Below, piece by piece: positions 23,269 to 30,297 of a DNA stretch of 33,989 nt. The stretch comes from CAYJLW01 sp964370965 (lineage in GTDB: Bacteria; Actinomycetota; Acidimicrobiia; UBA2766). The notes below the pieces were generated by a model. The model was not told where the DNA came from, made no database searches, and was given only the letters and a program-made list of their open reading frames with translations. The first letter of the stretch is position 1. The number at the start of each line of letters is the position of its first letter. Location: assembly GCA_964370965.1 (NCBI GenBank), contig CAYJLW010000045.1, positions 1 to 33,989 of the forward strand. The letters run 5' to 3'. The translations under genes and the position numbers were made by a program.

Positions 23269-24008
23269 CAGCTCGTGGAGTAGCCGCCGTTGACGGGCAG
23301 GGTCTGGCCCGTCACCCAGGCCGCCTCCTCCGAGGCGAGGTACAGGACGGCGGGGGCGACGTCGCCGGGGCGGCCGAGGCGACCCACCGGGTAGCCGTGG
23401 GCGTGCTCGGCGTACTCCTCGGGCCCACCCCCGGGCCACTCCAGGGTCCCGAGGGCGACGCAGTTCACGGTCACACCCCGGTGGGCGACCTCCTTGGCGA
23501 TCGCCCGAGAGAAGCCCATGGCGCCCGCCTTCGCCCCGGCATACACGGCGACGTGGGGCTCTCCCACACGCCCGGCGTCCGAGACGATCGTGACGACGCG
23601 GCCCCAACCCGCCTCGACCATGCCCCCGAGGACGGCGTGGGTGCAGTTCAGGACGCCGTGCAGGTTGAGGCCGATCCAGCGGTCCCAGTCGGTGGTGGGG
23701 GTCTCGTGGAACGGAGTCGCAGACCAGGCCTCCTGCGGCGGGATCCCGGCGTTGTTCACGAGGACGTCGACCGGGCCCAGCTCGAGGCCGACGGCACCGA
23801 CCATCGCGCCCACGGCGTCGGCGTCGGTGACGTCGGCCACGATCGGGTAGGCGAGGGGGAGCTCCTCGGCCACGCCCCGGGCGAGCTCGTCGACGACGTC
23901 GTTCACGGCCACGGCGGCGCCCGCAGCCGAGAGGACCCGGGCGATCTCGGCGCCCACGCCCTGCCCGGCGCCCGTGACGAGCGCGACCTTGCCGCTCAGG
24001 TCGAACAT
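23268..24008 (-). CDS. Short-chain dehydrogenase/reductase (SDR)
   Basis: A classical 246-aa NAD(P)-dependent oxidoreductase: TGAGQGVG (12-19) binds the cofactor, NNAG is at 85-88, and the active site is Asn115, Ser143, Tyr156 and Lys160. NDVVD after beta-2 suggests NAD rather than NADP preference. The C-terminal GQTLPVNGGYSTS is typical. The ATG at 24008 follows the normal family start; no ribosome site precedes it, but TACCTT lies 7 nt upstream on the coding strand, which fits a leaderless transcript. The upstream open frame of 27 codons has no homology. The substrate may be a 3-hydroxyacyl-CoA or a steroid/alcohol, given the acyl-CoA genes in the window. Confidence 0.9.
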   Translation of the reverse strand: MFDLSGKVALVTGAGQGVGAEIARVLSAAGAAVAVNDVVDELARGVAEELPLAYPIVADVTDADAVGAMVGAVGLELGPVDVLVNNAGIPPQEAWSATPFHETPTTDWDRWIGLNLHGVLNCTHAVLGGMVEAGWGRVVTIVSDAGRVGEPHVAVYAGAKAGAMGFSRAIAKEVAHRGVTVNCVALGTLEWPGGGPEEYAEHAHGYPVGRLGRPGDVAPAVLYLASEEAAWVTGQTLPVNGGYSTS

Positions 24009-24069
24009 GACGGGGAAGGTAGCGCCGACGCGCAGTCCGCGGGCGCGGTCACTGCTCCGTAAAGGCGAG

Positions 24070-24107
24070 TGGTCCTGAAATGACGGCACACCGACATTTC
24101 AGGACCA
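24070..24107. repeat. 38-bp near-perfect inverted repeat in a divergent intergenic region
   Basis: TGGTCCTGAAATG at 24070-24082 and CATTTCAGGACCA at 24095-24107 are exact reverse complements (13 bp). After one A/A mismatch, CGG (24084-24086) pairs with CCG (24091-24093) around a CACA loop. It lies 62 bp upstream of the SDR start and 112 bp upstream of the thioesterase start, so it is not a simple terminator for either gene. It could be an operator, a structured RNA element or a dispersed palindromic repeat. Confidence 0.85.
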
Positions 24108-24218
24108 AACGCGGGGAGGCGGCCGCCACCAGGCGCGTTCACTGCCGTATGCGCCGGTAGTCGCGTCCGCAGGGGGCTCGTCTCGTCTGCGACGGCCGCA
24201 CCCGGGCAGAATCCCGGG

Positions 24219-24866
24219 ATGGACGACACCCGCGTGGAGGCGCTCCGGCTCGCTGCCGAGATGCGCCGGGTGATCGAGCGACTCGCCCTCGTGGACGCCC
24301 CGGCTGCCGACCTCGCCCGCGCCGCCGATGCCGCCGCCGCTTTCGCCGACCGTCTCGCGGGGCTTCCCGTGCGGCGCTGGTACGACTTCGCCGAGACGTC
24401 CATCGCCGGGGGGAGTCCCGAGGCGTTCTTCGACCAGAGCCCCTTCGTGGGCCGGCGCAACCCCCTCGCCGCCCCGTTCCGTCTCGAGCTCGTCGACGAC
24501 GACCCGGAATGGGGTCGCAGCGTCCGTGGCACCGGCACCTTCGGCGCCGCCTACGAGGGCCCCCCCGGATGCGTACACGGCGGCTTCGTCGCCGCCCTCT
24601 TCGACGAGGTGCTCGGCTTCGCCCAGGCCCTCACCGACCGGCCGGGCATGACGGGCACCCTCACGGTTCGCTACCGGGCCCCCACGCCCCTGAACCGGGA
24701 GCTCGTGTACCGGGCCCGTATCGTGCGTGTCGAGGGCCGCAAGATATTCGCCGAGGCGGACATGCACGCGGCGGACCTCCTCTGCGGCGAAGCCGAGGGG
24801 ATCTTCGTCGCCATCGACGAGAAGCGCTTCCTGGAGCTCCTCGGCATGCGGCCGGAGCCCGAGTGA
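24219..24866 (+). CDS. PaaI-like hotdog-fold acyl-CoA thioesterase
   Basis: A 215-aa protein with an N-terminal helical extension of about 95 residues and a single hotdog domain. PPGCVHGGFVAALFDEVLGFAQ (His120-Gly-Gly, Asp129) is the PaaI-type catalytic helix, and TGTLTVRYRAPTPLNRELVYRA is the following strand pair. It should hydrolyse a small or aryl acyl-CoA. There is no ribosome site before the ATG; CAGAAT 6 nt upstream could be a -10 of a leaderless transcript. Its stop overlaps the GTG of the FluC gene by 4 bp, so it is the first gene of a coupled fluoride-export operon. The substrate is unknown. Confidence 0.85.
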   Translation: MDDTRVEALRLAAEMRRVIERLALVDAPAADLARAADAAAAFADRLAGLPVRRWYDFAETSIAGGSPEAFFDQSPFVGRRNPLAAPFRLELVDDDPEWGRSVRGTGTFGAAYEGPPGCVHGGFVAALFDEVLGFAQALTDRPGMTGTLTVRYRAPTPLNRELVYRARIVRVEGRKIFAEADMHAADLLCGEAEGIFVAIDEKRFLELLGMRPEPE

Positions 24867-25282
24867 GCGGCCCGGACTCCCGGCGTGCCGCCGTGCTGTG
24901 GGCCGTCGCTCTCGGCGGAGCCGGAGGCGCCGTCGCCCGCCACGGCATCGGTCTCTGGATGCCGGCACCGCCCGGGGCCTTCCCTTGGGGCACGTTCGCG
25001 GTCAACGTGTCCGGCGCCGCAGCCCTGGGGTATCTCCTCACATTGGTACTCGAGCGCTGGCCCCCCACCGTGTACGTGCGCCCGTTCGCCGGCATCGGCT
25101 TCCTCGGCGCCTACACCACGTTCTCGACCCTCGCCGTCGAGGCCGACCTGCTCGTCCGGGGCGGGCACGCGACGACGGCGGCGGTCTACGCATGCGGGAG
25201 TGTCGTGGCCGGGTTGGCGGCGGTCACCGCCGGCGTCCTCCTGGGGCGGAAGCGTCCGGCGCACGGAAGGAGCGCGCGGTGA
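24863..25282 (+). CDS. crcB: Fluoride channel FluC/CrcB, first subunit
   Basis: A small four-helix membrane protein (139 aa) that lets fluoride leave the cell. GGAGGAVARHGI, GTFAVNVSGAAALG (Asn48) and GFLGAYTTFST are the CrcB signatures for the Na-site, pore Asn and the Phe/Thr/Ser track. The GTG at 24863 overlaps the upstream TGA by 4 bp. With the second CrcB gene it probably forms a heterodimer, as in Gram-positive pairs. I looked for a crcB fluoride riboswitch before the operon and found none. Confidence 0.93.
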   Translation: MSGPDSRRAAVLWAVALGGAGGAVARHGIGLWMPAPPGAFPWGTFAVNVSGAAALGYLLTLVLERWPPTVYVRPFAGIGFLGAYTTFSTLAVEADLLVRGGHATTAAVYACGSVVAGLAAVTAGVLLGRKRPAHGRSAR

Positions 25283-25620
25283 AGCTGGAAGGCGAGGGCG
25301 AGCGGCTCACGATCTTCGTGGGCGAGACAGACCAGCACGGGCATAGGCCCGTGTACGCCGAGATCGTGGAACGGGCGCACGCCGCCGGCCTCGCTGGGGC
25401 GACGGTGCTGCGGGGCATCGAGGGATACGGGGCGTCGAGCCGCATCCACACGAGCCGAATCCTGCGCCTCTCCCAGGATCTCCCCGTCGTGATCGTGATC
25501 GTCGACAGGCCGGAGCGCATCGACGCTTTCCTGCCCACGCTGGACGAGATCGTCACCGAGGGCCTCGTGGTCCGTGAGCCCGTGACGGTGTGCAAGTACG
25601 TGGGTCGCGCCGAGCCGTGA
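25279..25620 (+). CDS. DUF190-domain protein between two crcB genes
   Basis: A 113-aa soluble protein with a PII-like ferredoxin fold pattern: RLTIFVGETDQHGHRPVYAEIVERAHAAGLAGATVLRGIEGYG, then LPVVIVIVDRPERIDAFLPTLDEIV. DUF190 proteins are commonly linked to crcB; a sensing or gating role by nucleotide binding is suspected but not shown. GTG at 25279 overlaps the upstream TGA by 4 bp and has GGAAGGAG at 25265-25272. Its own TGA overlaps the next GTG by 4 bp. Confidence 0.9.
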   Translation: MKLEGEGERLTIFVGETDQHGHRPVYAEIVERAHAAGLAGATVLRGIEGYGASSRIHTSRILRLSQDLPVVIVIVDRPERIDAFLPTLDEIVTEGLVVREPVTVCKYVGRAEP

Positions 25621-25985
25621 AGATCCTCGCCGTGGCGCTTGCCGGGGCCGTGGGGGCCCCGGCCCGCTACCTCCTCGACGGCTGGGTGCAGGGTCGCGTG
25701 GGCGGGGTGTTCCCGTGGGGGACGTTCGCTGTGAACGTCACGGGTTCGCTCCTTCTGGGCTTCCTCGCCGGCCTCACCCTGTACCACGGCTTCGACGGCA
25801 CGCCCCGGCTCCTGCTCGCAACGGGGTTCTGCGGCTCCTACACGACCTTCTCGACCTTCGCCTACGAGACGGTGCGCCTCCTGGAGGGCGGCTCGGCCCT
25901 GGAGGGCTTCCTGAACGCGGCGGCGAGCCTCGCAGCGGGGGCGGCGGCGGCGGGAGCCGGTCTCGCGCTGGCGGCGGCGCTCTGA
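25617..25985 (+). CDS. crcB: Fluoride channel FluC/CrcB, second subunit
   Basis: A 122-aa four-helix protein with GAVGAPARYLL, WGTFAVNVTGSLLLGFLAG (Asn40) and GFCGSYTTFSTFAYE. Both CrcB copies keep the pore Asn and the TTFST track, so each looks functional; the second is shorter in its C-terminal tail. The GTG at 25617 overlaps the DUF190 stop by 4 bp. It ends the four-gene coupled unit. Confidence 0.93.
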   Translation: MKILAVALAGAVGAPARYLLDGWVQGRVGGVFPWGTFAVNVTGSLLLGFLAGLTLYHGFDGTPRLLLATGFCGSYTTFSTFAYETVRLLEGGSALEGFLNAAASLAAGAAAAGAGLALAAAL

Positions 25986-26053
25986 GTCGTTCGGCCCACC
26001 GCGTAGGTCTTCGCACCTAAAGAGAACCTGGGCCGGATGCCGAACCCTCGGGT

Positions 26054-27187
26054 ATGCGCGCGACCCGACTCCTCACCGTCCTCCTGGCCGCCCTCATGAG
26101 CTTCCCCGCCGCCGCGGCGGCTCCCGCCCTGGGTCGCCCGGGCGCCAGGGCCAAGGCGGCGCGACCGAAGGCGAAGAAGGTGAAGAAGCCACCCCGCTGC
26201 ACGAAGCGCATGCGGCGCAAGGGTCGCTGCAAGGGCGTCCCGAAGCCGCCCGGGCACAAGATCCCGGTCCCCCCTGTGCCGGCTCCGGCTCCCCTCCCGC
26301 CTCCACCTCCGCCTCCGCCCAGCGGGACGCCCGGGCCCGGTACGGACCTGGCGGGGTGTCCCGTGTTCCCGGCGGACAACCCCTGGAACCAGGACGTCTC
26401 GGCTCTGCCCGTCCATCCGAACTCGGCGAACTTCGTCGCCAACGTCAACTCCAGCGGCGGTCAGTTCCTCCACGCGGACTTCGGCTCCAACCCGGAATAC
26501 GGCATCCCGTTCGTGACGGTTCCCGGCACGCAGCCCAGGGTGCCGATCACCTTCACCGCCTACGGCGACGAAAGCGACCCCGGGCCCTACCCCGTACCCC
26601 TGGGCGCGCCCGTCGAGGGCGGCCCGGCGGCGGGCGGCGACCGCCACGTGCTGGCCGTGGACACCGGCGCCTGCGTGCTCTACGAGCTGTACCGGGCCTT
26701 CCCGAACGGGAGTGGATGGGACGCCGACTCCGGCGCCGTCTTCGACCTGCGCTCCAACGCCCTGCGCCCCGACGGCTGGACGTCGGCGGACGCCGCCGGG
26801 CTCCCCATCTTCCCCGGTCTCGTCCGCTACGACGAGGTCACGGCCGGGGAGATCACCCATGCGCTGCGCTTCACCGTGGCGCGCACGCAGAGGGGCTACG
26901 TCCATCCGGCGACGCACTTCGCGTCGAGCTCCACGGACCCGAACCGGCCGCCGATGGGGCTGCGCTTCCGCCTCCGGGCGGACTACGACGTCTCGGGCTT
27001 CACCGGTGAGGCCCGCGTGGTTCTGGAGGCCCTGAAGCGCTACGGGATGATCGTCGCGGACAACGGCAGCAACTGGTTCATCTCGGGCGCCACCGACGCC
27101 CGCTGGTGCGACGAGGACCTCGACCAGCTCAAGACCGTCCCCGGCGCCGCCTTCGAGGTCGTCGACACGGGCCCCGTCCAGACCTGA
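26054..27187 (+). CDS. Secreted protein of unknown function with basic and polyproline linker
   Basis: A 377-aa exported protein: signal peptide to about residue 23, a strongly basic stretch (KKVKK, KRMRRKGR) at 33-70, a polyproline hinge at 70-95, and a globular domain from GCPVFPADNPWNQDVSALPVHP to the end. The domain is rich in Trp, Asp and Gly, includes HVLAVDTGACVLYELYRAFP, VRYDEVTAGEITHALRF and YVHPATHFAS, and ends near ISGATDARWCDEDL. I recall similar uncharacterised secreted proteins in actinobacteria but cannot name a family. The basic linker could bind cell-wall polymers or polysaccharide. No clear ribosome site precedes the ATG. A short TAGGT/ACCTA stem (26004-26019) lies upstream. 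Confidence 0.75.
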   Translation: MRATRLLTVLLAALMSFPAAAAAPALGRPGARAKAARPKAKKVKKPPRCTKRMRRKGRCKGVPKPPGHKIPVPPVPAPAPLPPPPPPPPSGTPGPGTDLAGCPVFPADNPWNQDVSALPVHPNSANFVANVNSSGGQFLHADFGSNPEYGIPFVTVPGTQPRVPITFTAYGDESDPGPYPVPLGAPVEGGPAAGGDRHVLAVDTGACVLYELYRAFPNGSGWDADSGAVFDLRSNALRPDGWTSADAAGLPIFPGLVRYDEVTAGEITHALRFTVARTQRGYVHPATHFASSSTDPNRPPMGLRFRLRADYDVSGFTGEARVVLEALKRYGMIVADNGSNWFISGATDARWCDEDLDQLKTVPGAAFEVVDTGPVQT

Positions 27188-27278
27188 AAGCAGGGGGGAC
27201 GCCGGGGGGGCCGGAGGGCCCGGGCGGCCGGCCCCGCACCGTGATATGGCGTGACGCCGCTCGGGTATAGGGGGGTTC

Positions 27279-27302
27279 TCAAGGGGGGCTTGCCCCCCTT
27301 GA
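27279..27302. terminator. Strong bidirectional terminator hairpin
   Basis: TCAAGGGGGG at 27279-27288 and CCCCCCTTGA at 27293-27302 form a perfect 10-bp stem with a CTTG loop in the 115-bp gap between convergent genes. It directly abuts the stop codon of the Eis-like gene. Confidence 0.8.
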
Positions 27303-28532
27303 TCAGAAGACCTCGGGGCACCAGGGGGGAGTCGGCCAGGAGAACATGGCGTCCGCCAGGGCGAGGGCTCCGGGGTCGCCGACCTGGATTCGTCCGGCGG
27401 CGGCGAGGGACCCGAGGCGGGTGCCGCCCAGCCAAATCGCCCCGAGGTCCGCGATCGAGAGGACGAGCGGGGCGTCCTCTCGAGTGGGCTCGCAAGTGAC
27501 CTTGCCCTCGGGGTCCGCCTCGATCGCGAAGACGCCCGTGTTCGTGGAGGAACGAGGGTCCAGGACCTCGAGGACGACCCGTCCGGGAACGGCGTAGCGG
27601 CGGCCGGTGAGGGCCGCGGGTACGTCGAGGACGCGCAGCCAGAGGCCGTCCATGATCCTCTGCACGAGGCGGCGCGAGTCCGCGAGGAGGAACCGGAGGG
27701 GCTCGTCGGCGGGTCTCATGCGGGCCTCGACGCCGCGGGCCAGATCCATGTCGAGCACGAAACGCCACAGGGACGCCTCGGCCACAGGGTCGGCGGCGAC
27801 GAGCTCGAGGACGACCACGGTCGAGTCGGCGAGGCCATGCTCCCAGTCCCCTGGCGTGAAGCGGTAGACGACGTAGCCGTCCGGGCCGTCCGGGCCGTCG
27901 TGCACGGCGTAGTAGCGGGTTCCCTCACCCGAGCGCTCGGTCTCCTCCAGTGTCTCGAGGCGGTATTCCCACCACTTCTCGCTCCGGCTCAGCATGCCGG
28001 GTCTTTGCTCCCAGATGGAGTCGTACGTGGGGGCGAGCAAGGCGACGGCATCGCCCCGGTCGACGAGGCGGACGTTGGTGTCGACGGCGACTTCCGGATG
28101 GAACGTGGCGTGGGCCGTCTCGATCGCCCAGTCGCTGCGTGAGGTGGCGGCGCCGAAGCCGAACCGGGAGTAGATGCCGGACTCCGAAGCCCACAGGACG
28201 GCCACCGGTTCCTCACGTGCGACGACGTCGTCGAGGACACGGTCCATGAGTCCCCGCAGCACCCCGCGCCGACGATGGGTGGGAAGGACACCGATCGCAG
28301 TGACGCCGGCGGCGGGGAGCGTGGCGCCGGGTACGGCGAGCGTGAAGGAGAAGTTCGCCCCGGAGCCCACCATGCGGCCGGCCTCGACGGCGGCGACGCT
28401 CCGGTCCGGCTCTGCGACCCGGGCCTCGCTCTCGAGGGACGCCTCAGGCAGCGCGTGGCCGAACGCCGTCGAGCAGACCCGCAGCCAATCGACGACCTCT
28501 TCTGGTGAGACGGCGCGGTACTCGATGCTCAC
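27303..28532 (-). CDS. Eis-like GNAT acetyltransferase (GNAT + SCP2-like C-terminus)
   Basis: A 409-aa cytoplasmic N-acetyltransferase of the Eis type: an N-terminal GNAT domain with the acetyl-CoA loop VLPTHRRRGVLRGLM at about 82-96, Tyr121 in IYSRFGFG at the position of the Eis general acid, a second GNAT-like domain, and a C-terminal SCP2-like fold ending in Phe, whose carboxylate serves as base in Eis. Eis enzymes acetylate aminoglycosides and protein lysines; the natural substrate here is unknown. The GTG at 28532 has no ribosome site but TACGGT 8 nt upstream, so translation may be leaderless or follow processing from the tRNA transcript. The longer open frame upstream runs into tRNA-Asp and is not coding. 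Confidence 0.87.
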   Translation of the reverse strand: MSIEYRAVSPEEVVDWLRVCSTAFGHALPEASLESEARVAEPDRSVAAVEAGRMVGSGANFSFTLAVPGATLPAAGVTAIGVLPTHRRRGVLRGLMDRVLDDVVAREEPVAVLWASESGIYSRFGFGAATSRSDWAIETAHATFHPEVAVDTNVRLVDRGDAVALLAPTYDSIWEQRPGMLSRSEKWWEYRLETLEETERSGEGTRYYAVHDGPDGPDGYVVYRFTPGDWEHGLADSTVVVLELVAADPVAEASLWRFVLDMDLARGVEARMRPADEPLRFLLADSRRLVQRIMDGLWLRVLDVPAALTGRRYAVPGRVVLEVLDPRSSTNTGVFAIEADPEGKVTCEPTREDAPLVLSIADLGAIWLGGTRLGSLAAAGRIQVGDPGALALADAMFSWPTPPWCPEVF

Positions 28533-28561
28533 GGTGCCCGACCGTAGCACCGGGATGGTTG

Positions 28562-28636
28562 CGGACCCGACGGGATTTGAACCCGCGACCTCCGCCTTGA
28601 CAGGGCGGCGAACACTCCTGGCTGTTCTACGGGTCC
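28562..28636 (-). tRNA. tRNA-Asp (GTC)
   Basis: A 75-nt cloverleaf with acceptor GGACCCG/CGGGTCC, D-stem GAAC/GTTC, anticodon loop CTGTCAA, and T-arm GCGGGTTCAAATCCCGT. CCA is not encoded. The D-arm (AGAACAGCCAGGAGTGTTC) departs from the usual GCTC version but still pairs. Confidence 0.92.
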
Positions 28637-28689
28637 CGGTGGACGTGCCCGGGGGCACGCCGGACGGGCATCTTACCGCACTCTCGCAC

Positions 28690-28765
28690 TGGCACCCCCA
28701 ACGGGATTCGAACCCGTGCTACCACCTTGAAAGGGTGGCGTCCTAGGCCGCTAGACGATGGGGGC
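28690..28765 (-). tRNA. tRNA-Glu (TTC)
   Basis: A full cloverleaf with acceptor GCCCCCA/TGGGGGT (a G-U first pair, usual for this tRNA), anticodon loop CTTTCAA, T-loop TTCGAAT, and an encoded CCA at 28692-28690. It is the only one of the three tRNAs here that carries CCA in the DNA. Confidence 0.95.
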
Positions 28766-28795
28766 CGGACCCGAAGGCGTCGTGGCTCTCCGGAG

Positions 28796-28868
28796 TGGGC
28801 CGTGAAGGATTCGAACCCTCGCCTCACGGATTAAAAGTCCGGTGCTCTACCAACTGAGCTAACGGCCC
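28796..28868 (-). tRNA. tRNA-Lys (TTT)
   Basis: A 73-nt cloverleaf with acceptor GGGCCGT/ACGGCCC, D-arm GCTCAGTTGGTAGAGC, anticodon loop CTTTTAA, and T-arm GAGGGTTCGAATCCTTC. The outer anticodon-stem pair is a C-U mismatch. CCA is not encoded. Confidence 0.94.
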
Positions 28869-28888
28869 GCGGCCTCAGGGCCCTGACG

Positions 28889-28894
28889 AGCATA
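28889..28894 (-). promoter_or_regulatory. Candidate -10 box of the tRNA-Lys-Glu-Asp transcript
   Basis: TATGCT on the minus strand lies 21 nt upstream of tRNA-Lys. A 12-bp palindrome TCAGGGCCCTGA (28875-28886) separates the two and could form part of the discriminator or a processing site. The -35 is not clear. Confidence 0.35.
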
Positions 28895-28936
28895 GACACT
28901 CACGTGTTCGACTCTTTCTCGCGACGGCCGCGTTGG

Positions 28937-28942
28937 TAGCAT
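28937..28942 (+). promoter_or_regulatory. Candidate -10 box of the MoaD-like gene
   Basis: TAGCAT, identical to the box before the radical SAM gene, lies 58 nt before the ATG at 29000. No convincing -35 is seen. Confidence 0.3.
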
Positions 28943-28999
28943 GTGGGGTCCGATCCAGCGCCGGAGGCCTTCCCCTCCTGCAGATACCGAGGTGCGTCC

Positions 29000-29428
29000 A
29001 TGCCCACGCTTCGCCTTCACGGCAGGGTCAGGGAGGTCGCCGGGGTCGATTCGATCGAGGTCGACGTTTCGACGGTCGGCGGACTCATCGCCGAAGCGGA
29101 CGTCCGTTTCGGAAACGAGTTCGTGCGGGCGCGCTCCGCCGCCGACATCAGGTTGAACGGCGAACCCGTCGACGGTCTCGCCACGCAGATCAAGCGCAAG
29201 GACGAGGTCGAGTTGCTCCCCCAGGAGGCCGAGCCCGCCGCCAAGGCGCCGGTGGCCGCCAAGGCCGCGCAGCGCCCGCCCGCTGCCTCCAAGACGACTA
29301 CGAAGACGCCGGCCAAGGCCGCCGCGAAGACCTCGGCGGCCGGCGCGCGGGCGTCGGCTTCCGCCTCCGCAGCCAAGACCACGCGAGCGCGCACGACCGG
29401 GACCAAGGGCAAGTCGGCGAAGCAGTGA
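29000..29428 (+). CDS. MoaD/ThiS-fold protein without GlyGly and with an Ala/Lys-rich tail
   Basis: A 142-aa protein. Residues 1-76 have the beta-grasp pattern of small sulfur carriers: PTLRLHGRVREVAGVDSIEVDV, VGGLIAEADVRFGNEFV, then DIRLNGEPVDGLATQIKRKDEVELLPQ. Canonical MoaD/ThiS stop soon after this in GlyGly, which is needed for adenylation; here the chain continues as 65 residues of Ala, Lys, Thr and Ser (AAKTSAAGARASASASAAK) that resemble histone H1-like tails. Sulfur-carrier activity is therefore unlikely; nucleic-acid or membrane-surface binding is inference. GAGGTG ends 5 nt before the ATG. Its TGA overlaps the next GTG, so it is coupled to the membrane protein. Confidence 0.75.
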   Translation: MPTLRLHGRVREVAGVDSIEVDVSTVGGLIAEADVRFGNEFVRARSAADIRLNGEPVDGLATQIKRKDEVELLPQEAEPAAKAPVAAKAAQRPPAASKTTTKTPAKAAAKTSAAGARASASASAAKTTRARTTGTKGKSAKQ

Positions 29429-30270
29429 GCGTCGAGGACCGCGACCTCAGACGCATCCTGCACGCCGAGCGCACCGCGGCATTCGACGGGTTCGGGGTCG
29501 TCGTCGTCCTCGTGGTGGGAGGCCTCCTCGCGATCCTCGCCCTCCCCTTCTTCGGGCGCACGCCCGTGCGACCCGATCTCGCCCTCGCCATCGGCCTCGG
29601 TCTCGTCGCCGGCGTGGCGGCCCTGCAGTGGCTCGCCCTCCTGCGACGTTTCGGCTTCTCGCCGCCGCCGCTTCCGGTGGCGGCGGGCGTGCTCGCCACG
29701 GTCCTGCTCGCCGCCTATCACGGCCAGGTGGGGGCGGTGGCCGGGCTCGCCGTCGGTCTTGTCGTCTGCTACGCGTGGAGGGTCCTGCAGGCGTCGGAGC
29801 AGCGCTTCCACGACGTGGCGTTCTCGGTGTCGGCCGTGGCGATCTTCGGCTTCCTCCCGTCCCAGGCCGTGCTCTTGCGCCGTATCCCCTTCGGCGTGGG
29901 CGGCTTCTACGTGTTCCTGGCCTCGGCTGTGGCGTTCGTCCTCGCGCAGTCCGTCCTCGCCCGTCCCACGAAGTTCGGGCCCGCGGGGGCCGACCTCACG
30001 ACCGTGGCCGCCGGGGTCGTGGCCGTCGGCGCCGGGGCCCTCGCCGGCATGGTGGCGGGGGAACCCTACGGGGCGGGCAAGGGCGCGCTCGTGGGGCTCG
30101 CCGTCGGCGTCGTGAGCGGGGCCGGTCGCGCGGCCTGGCCCACGCTGGCGCCTGCTGCCCTGGGTCGCTTCGACCAGCCCTGGCGGCGACCGCTCCTGGG
30201 TGACGCTCTCGGGTCCGTGTTCTTCGCTGCGCCGGCGGCCTTCTACAGCGTCCGTGCCCTACTCGCCTGA
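29425..30270 (+). CDS. Polytopic membrane protein of unknown function
   Basis: A 281-aa protein with about eight or nine hydrophobic helices, starting with VVVVLVVGGLLAILALPFFG at about 25-44. Conserved-looking polar features between helices are YAWRVLQASEQRFHDVAFS, LLRRIPFGVGGFY, EPYGAGKGALVG and LGDALGSVFF. The arrangement recalls CDP-diglyceride synthetases (CdsA-like), but the C-terminal S-x-x-K-R signature of that family is not visible, so I do not assign it. The GTG at 29425 overlaps the MoaD-like stop by 4 bp; earlier open sequence in frame is a shadow of that gene. Confidence 0.75.
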   Translation: MSVEDRDLRRILHAERTAAFDGFGVVVVLVVGGLLAILALPFFGRTPVRPDLALAIGLGLVAGVAALQWLALLRRFGFSPPPLPVAAGVLATVLLAAYHGQVGAVAGLAVGLVVCYAWRVLQASEQRFHDVAFSVSAVAIFGFLPSQAVLLRRIPFGVGGFYVFLASAVAFVLAQSVLARPTKFGPAGADLTTVAAGVVAVGAGALAGMVAGEPYGAGKGALVGLAVGVVSGAGRAAWPTLAPAALGRFDQPWRRPLLGDALGSVFFAAPAAFYSVRALLA

Positions 30271-30297
30271 CGGGGCCGGCCTGATGAGGCCCGCCCG

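Noticed and set aside
24219..24862. Fluoride riboswitch before the thioesterase-crcB operon
   Set aside because: I searched the leader for the conserved GATG...pseudoknot pattern of the crcB motif and did not see it.
29425..30270. Phosphatidate cytidylyltransferase (CdsA)
   Set aside because: The helix pattern is suggestive, but the C-terminal family signature is not visible, so I leave it unassigned.
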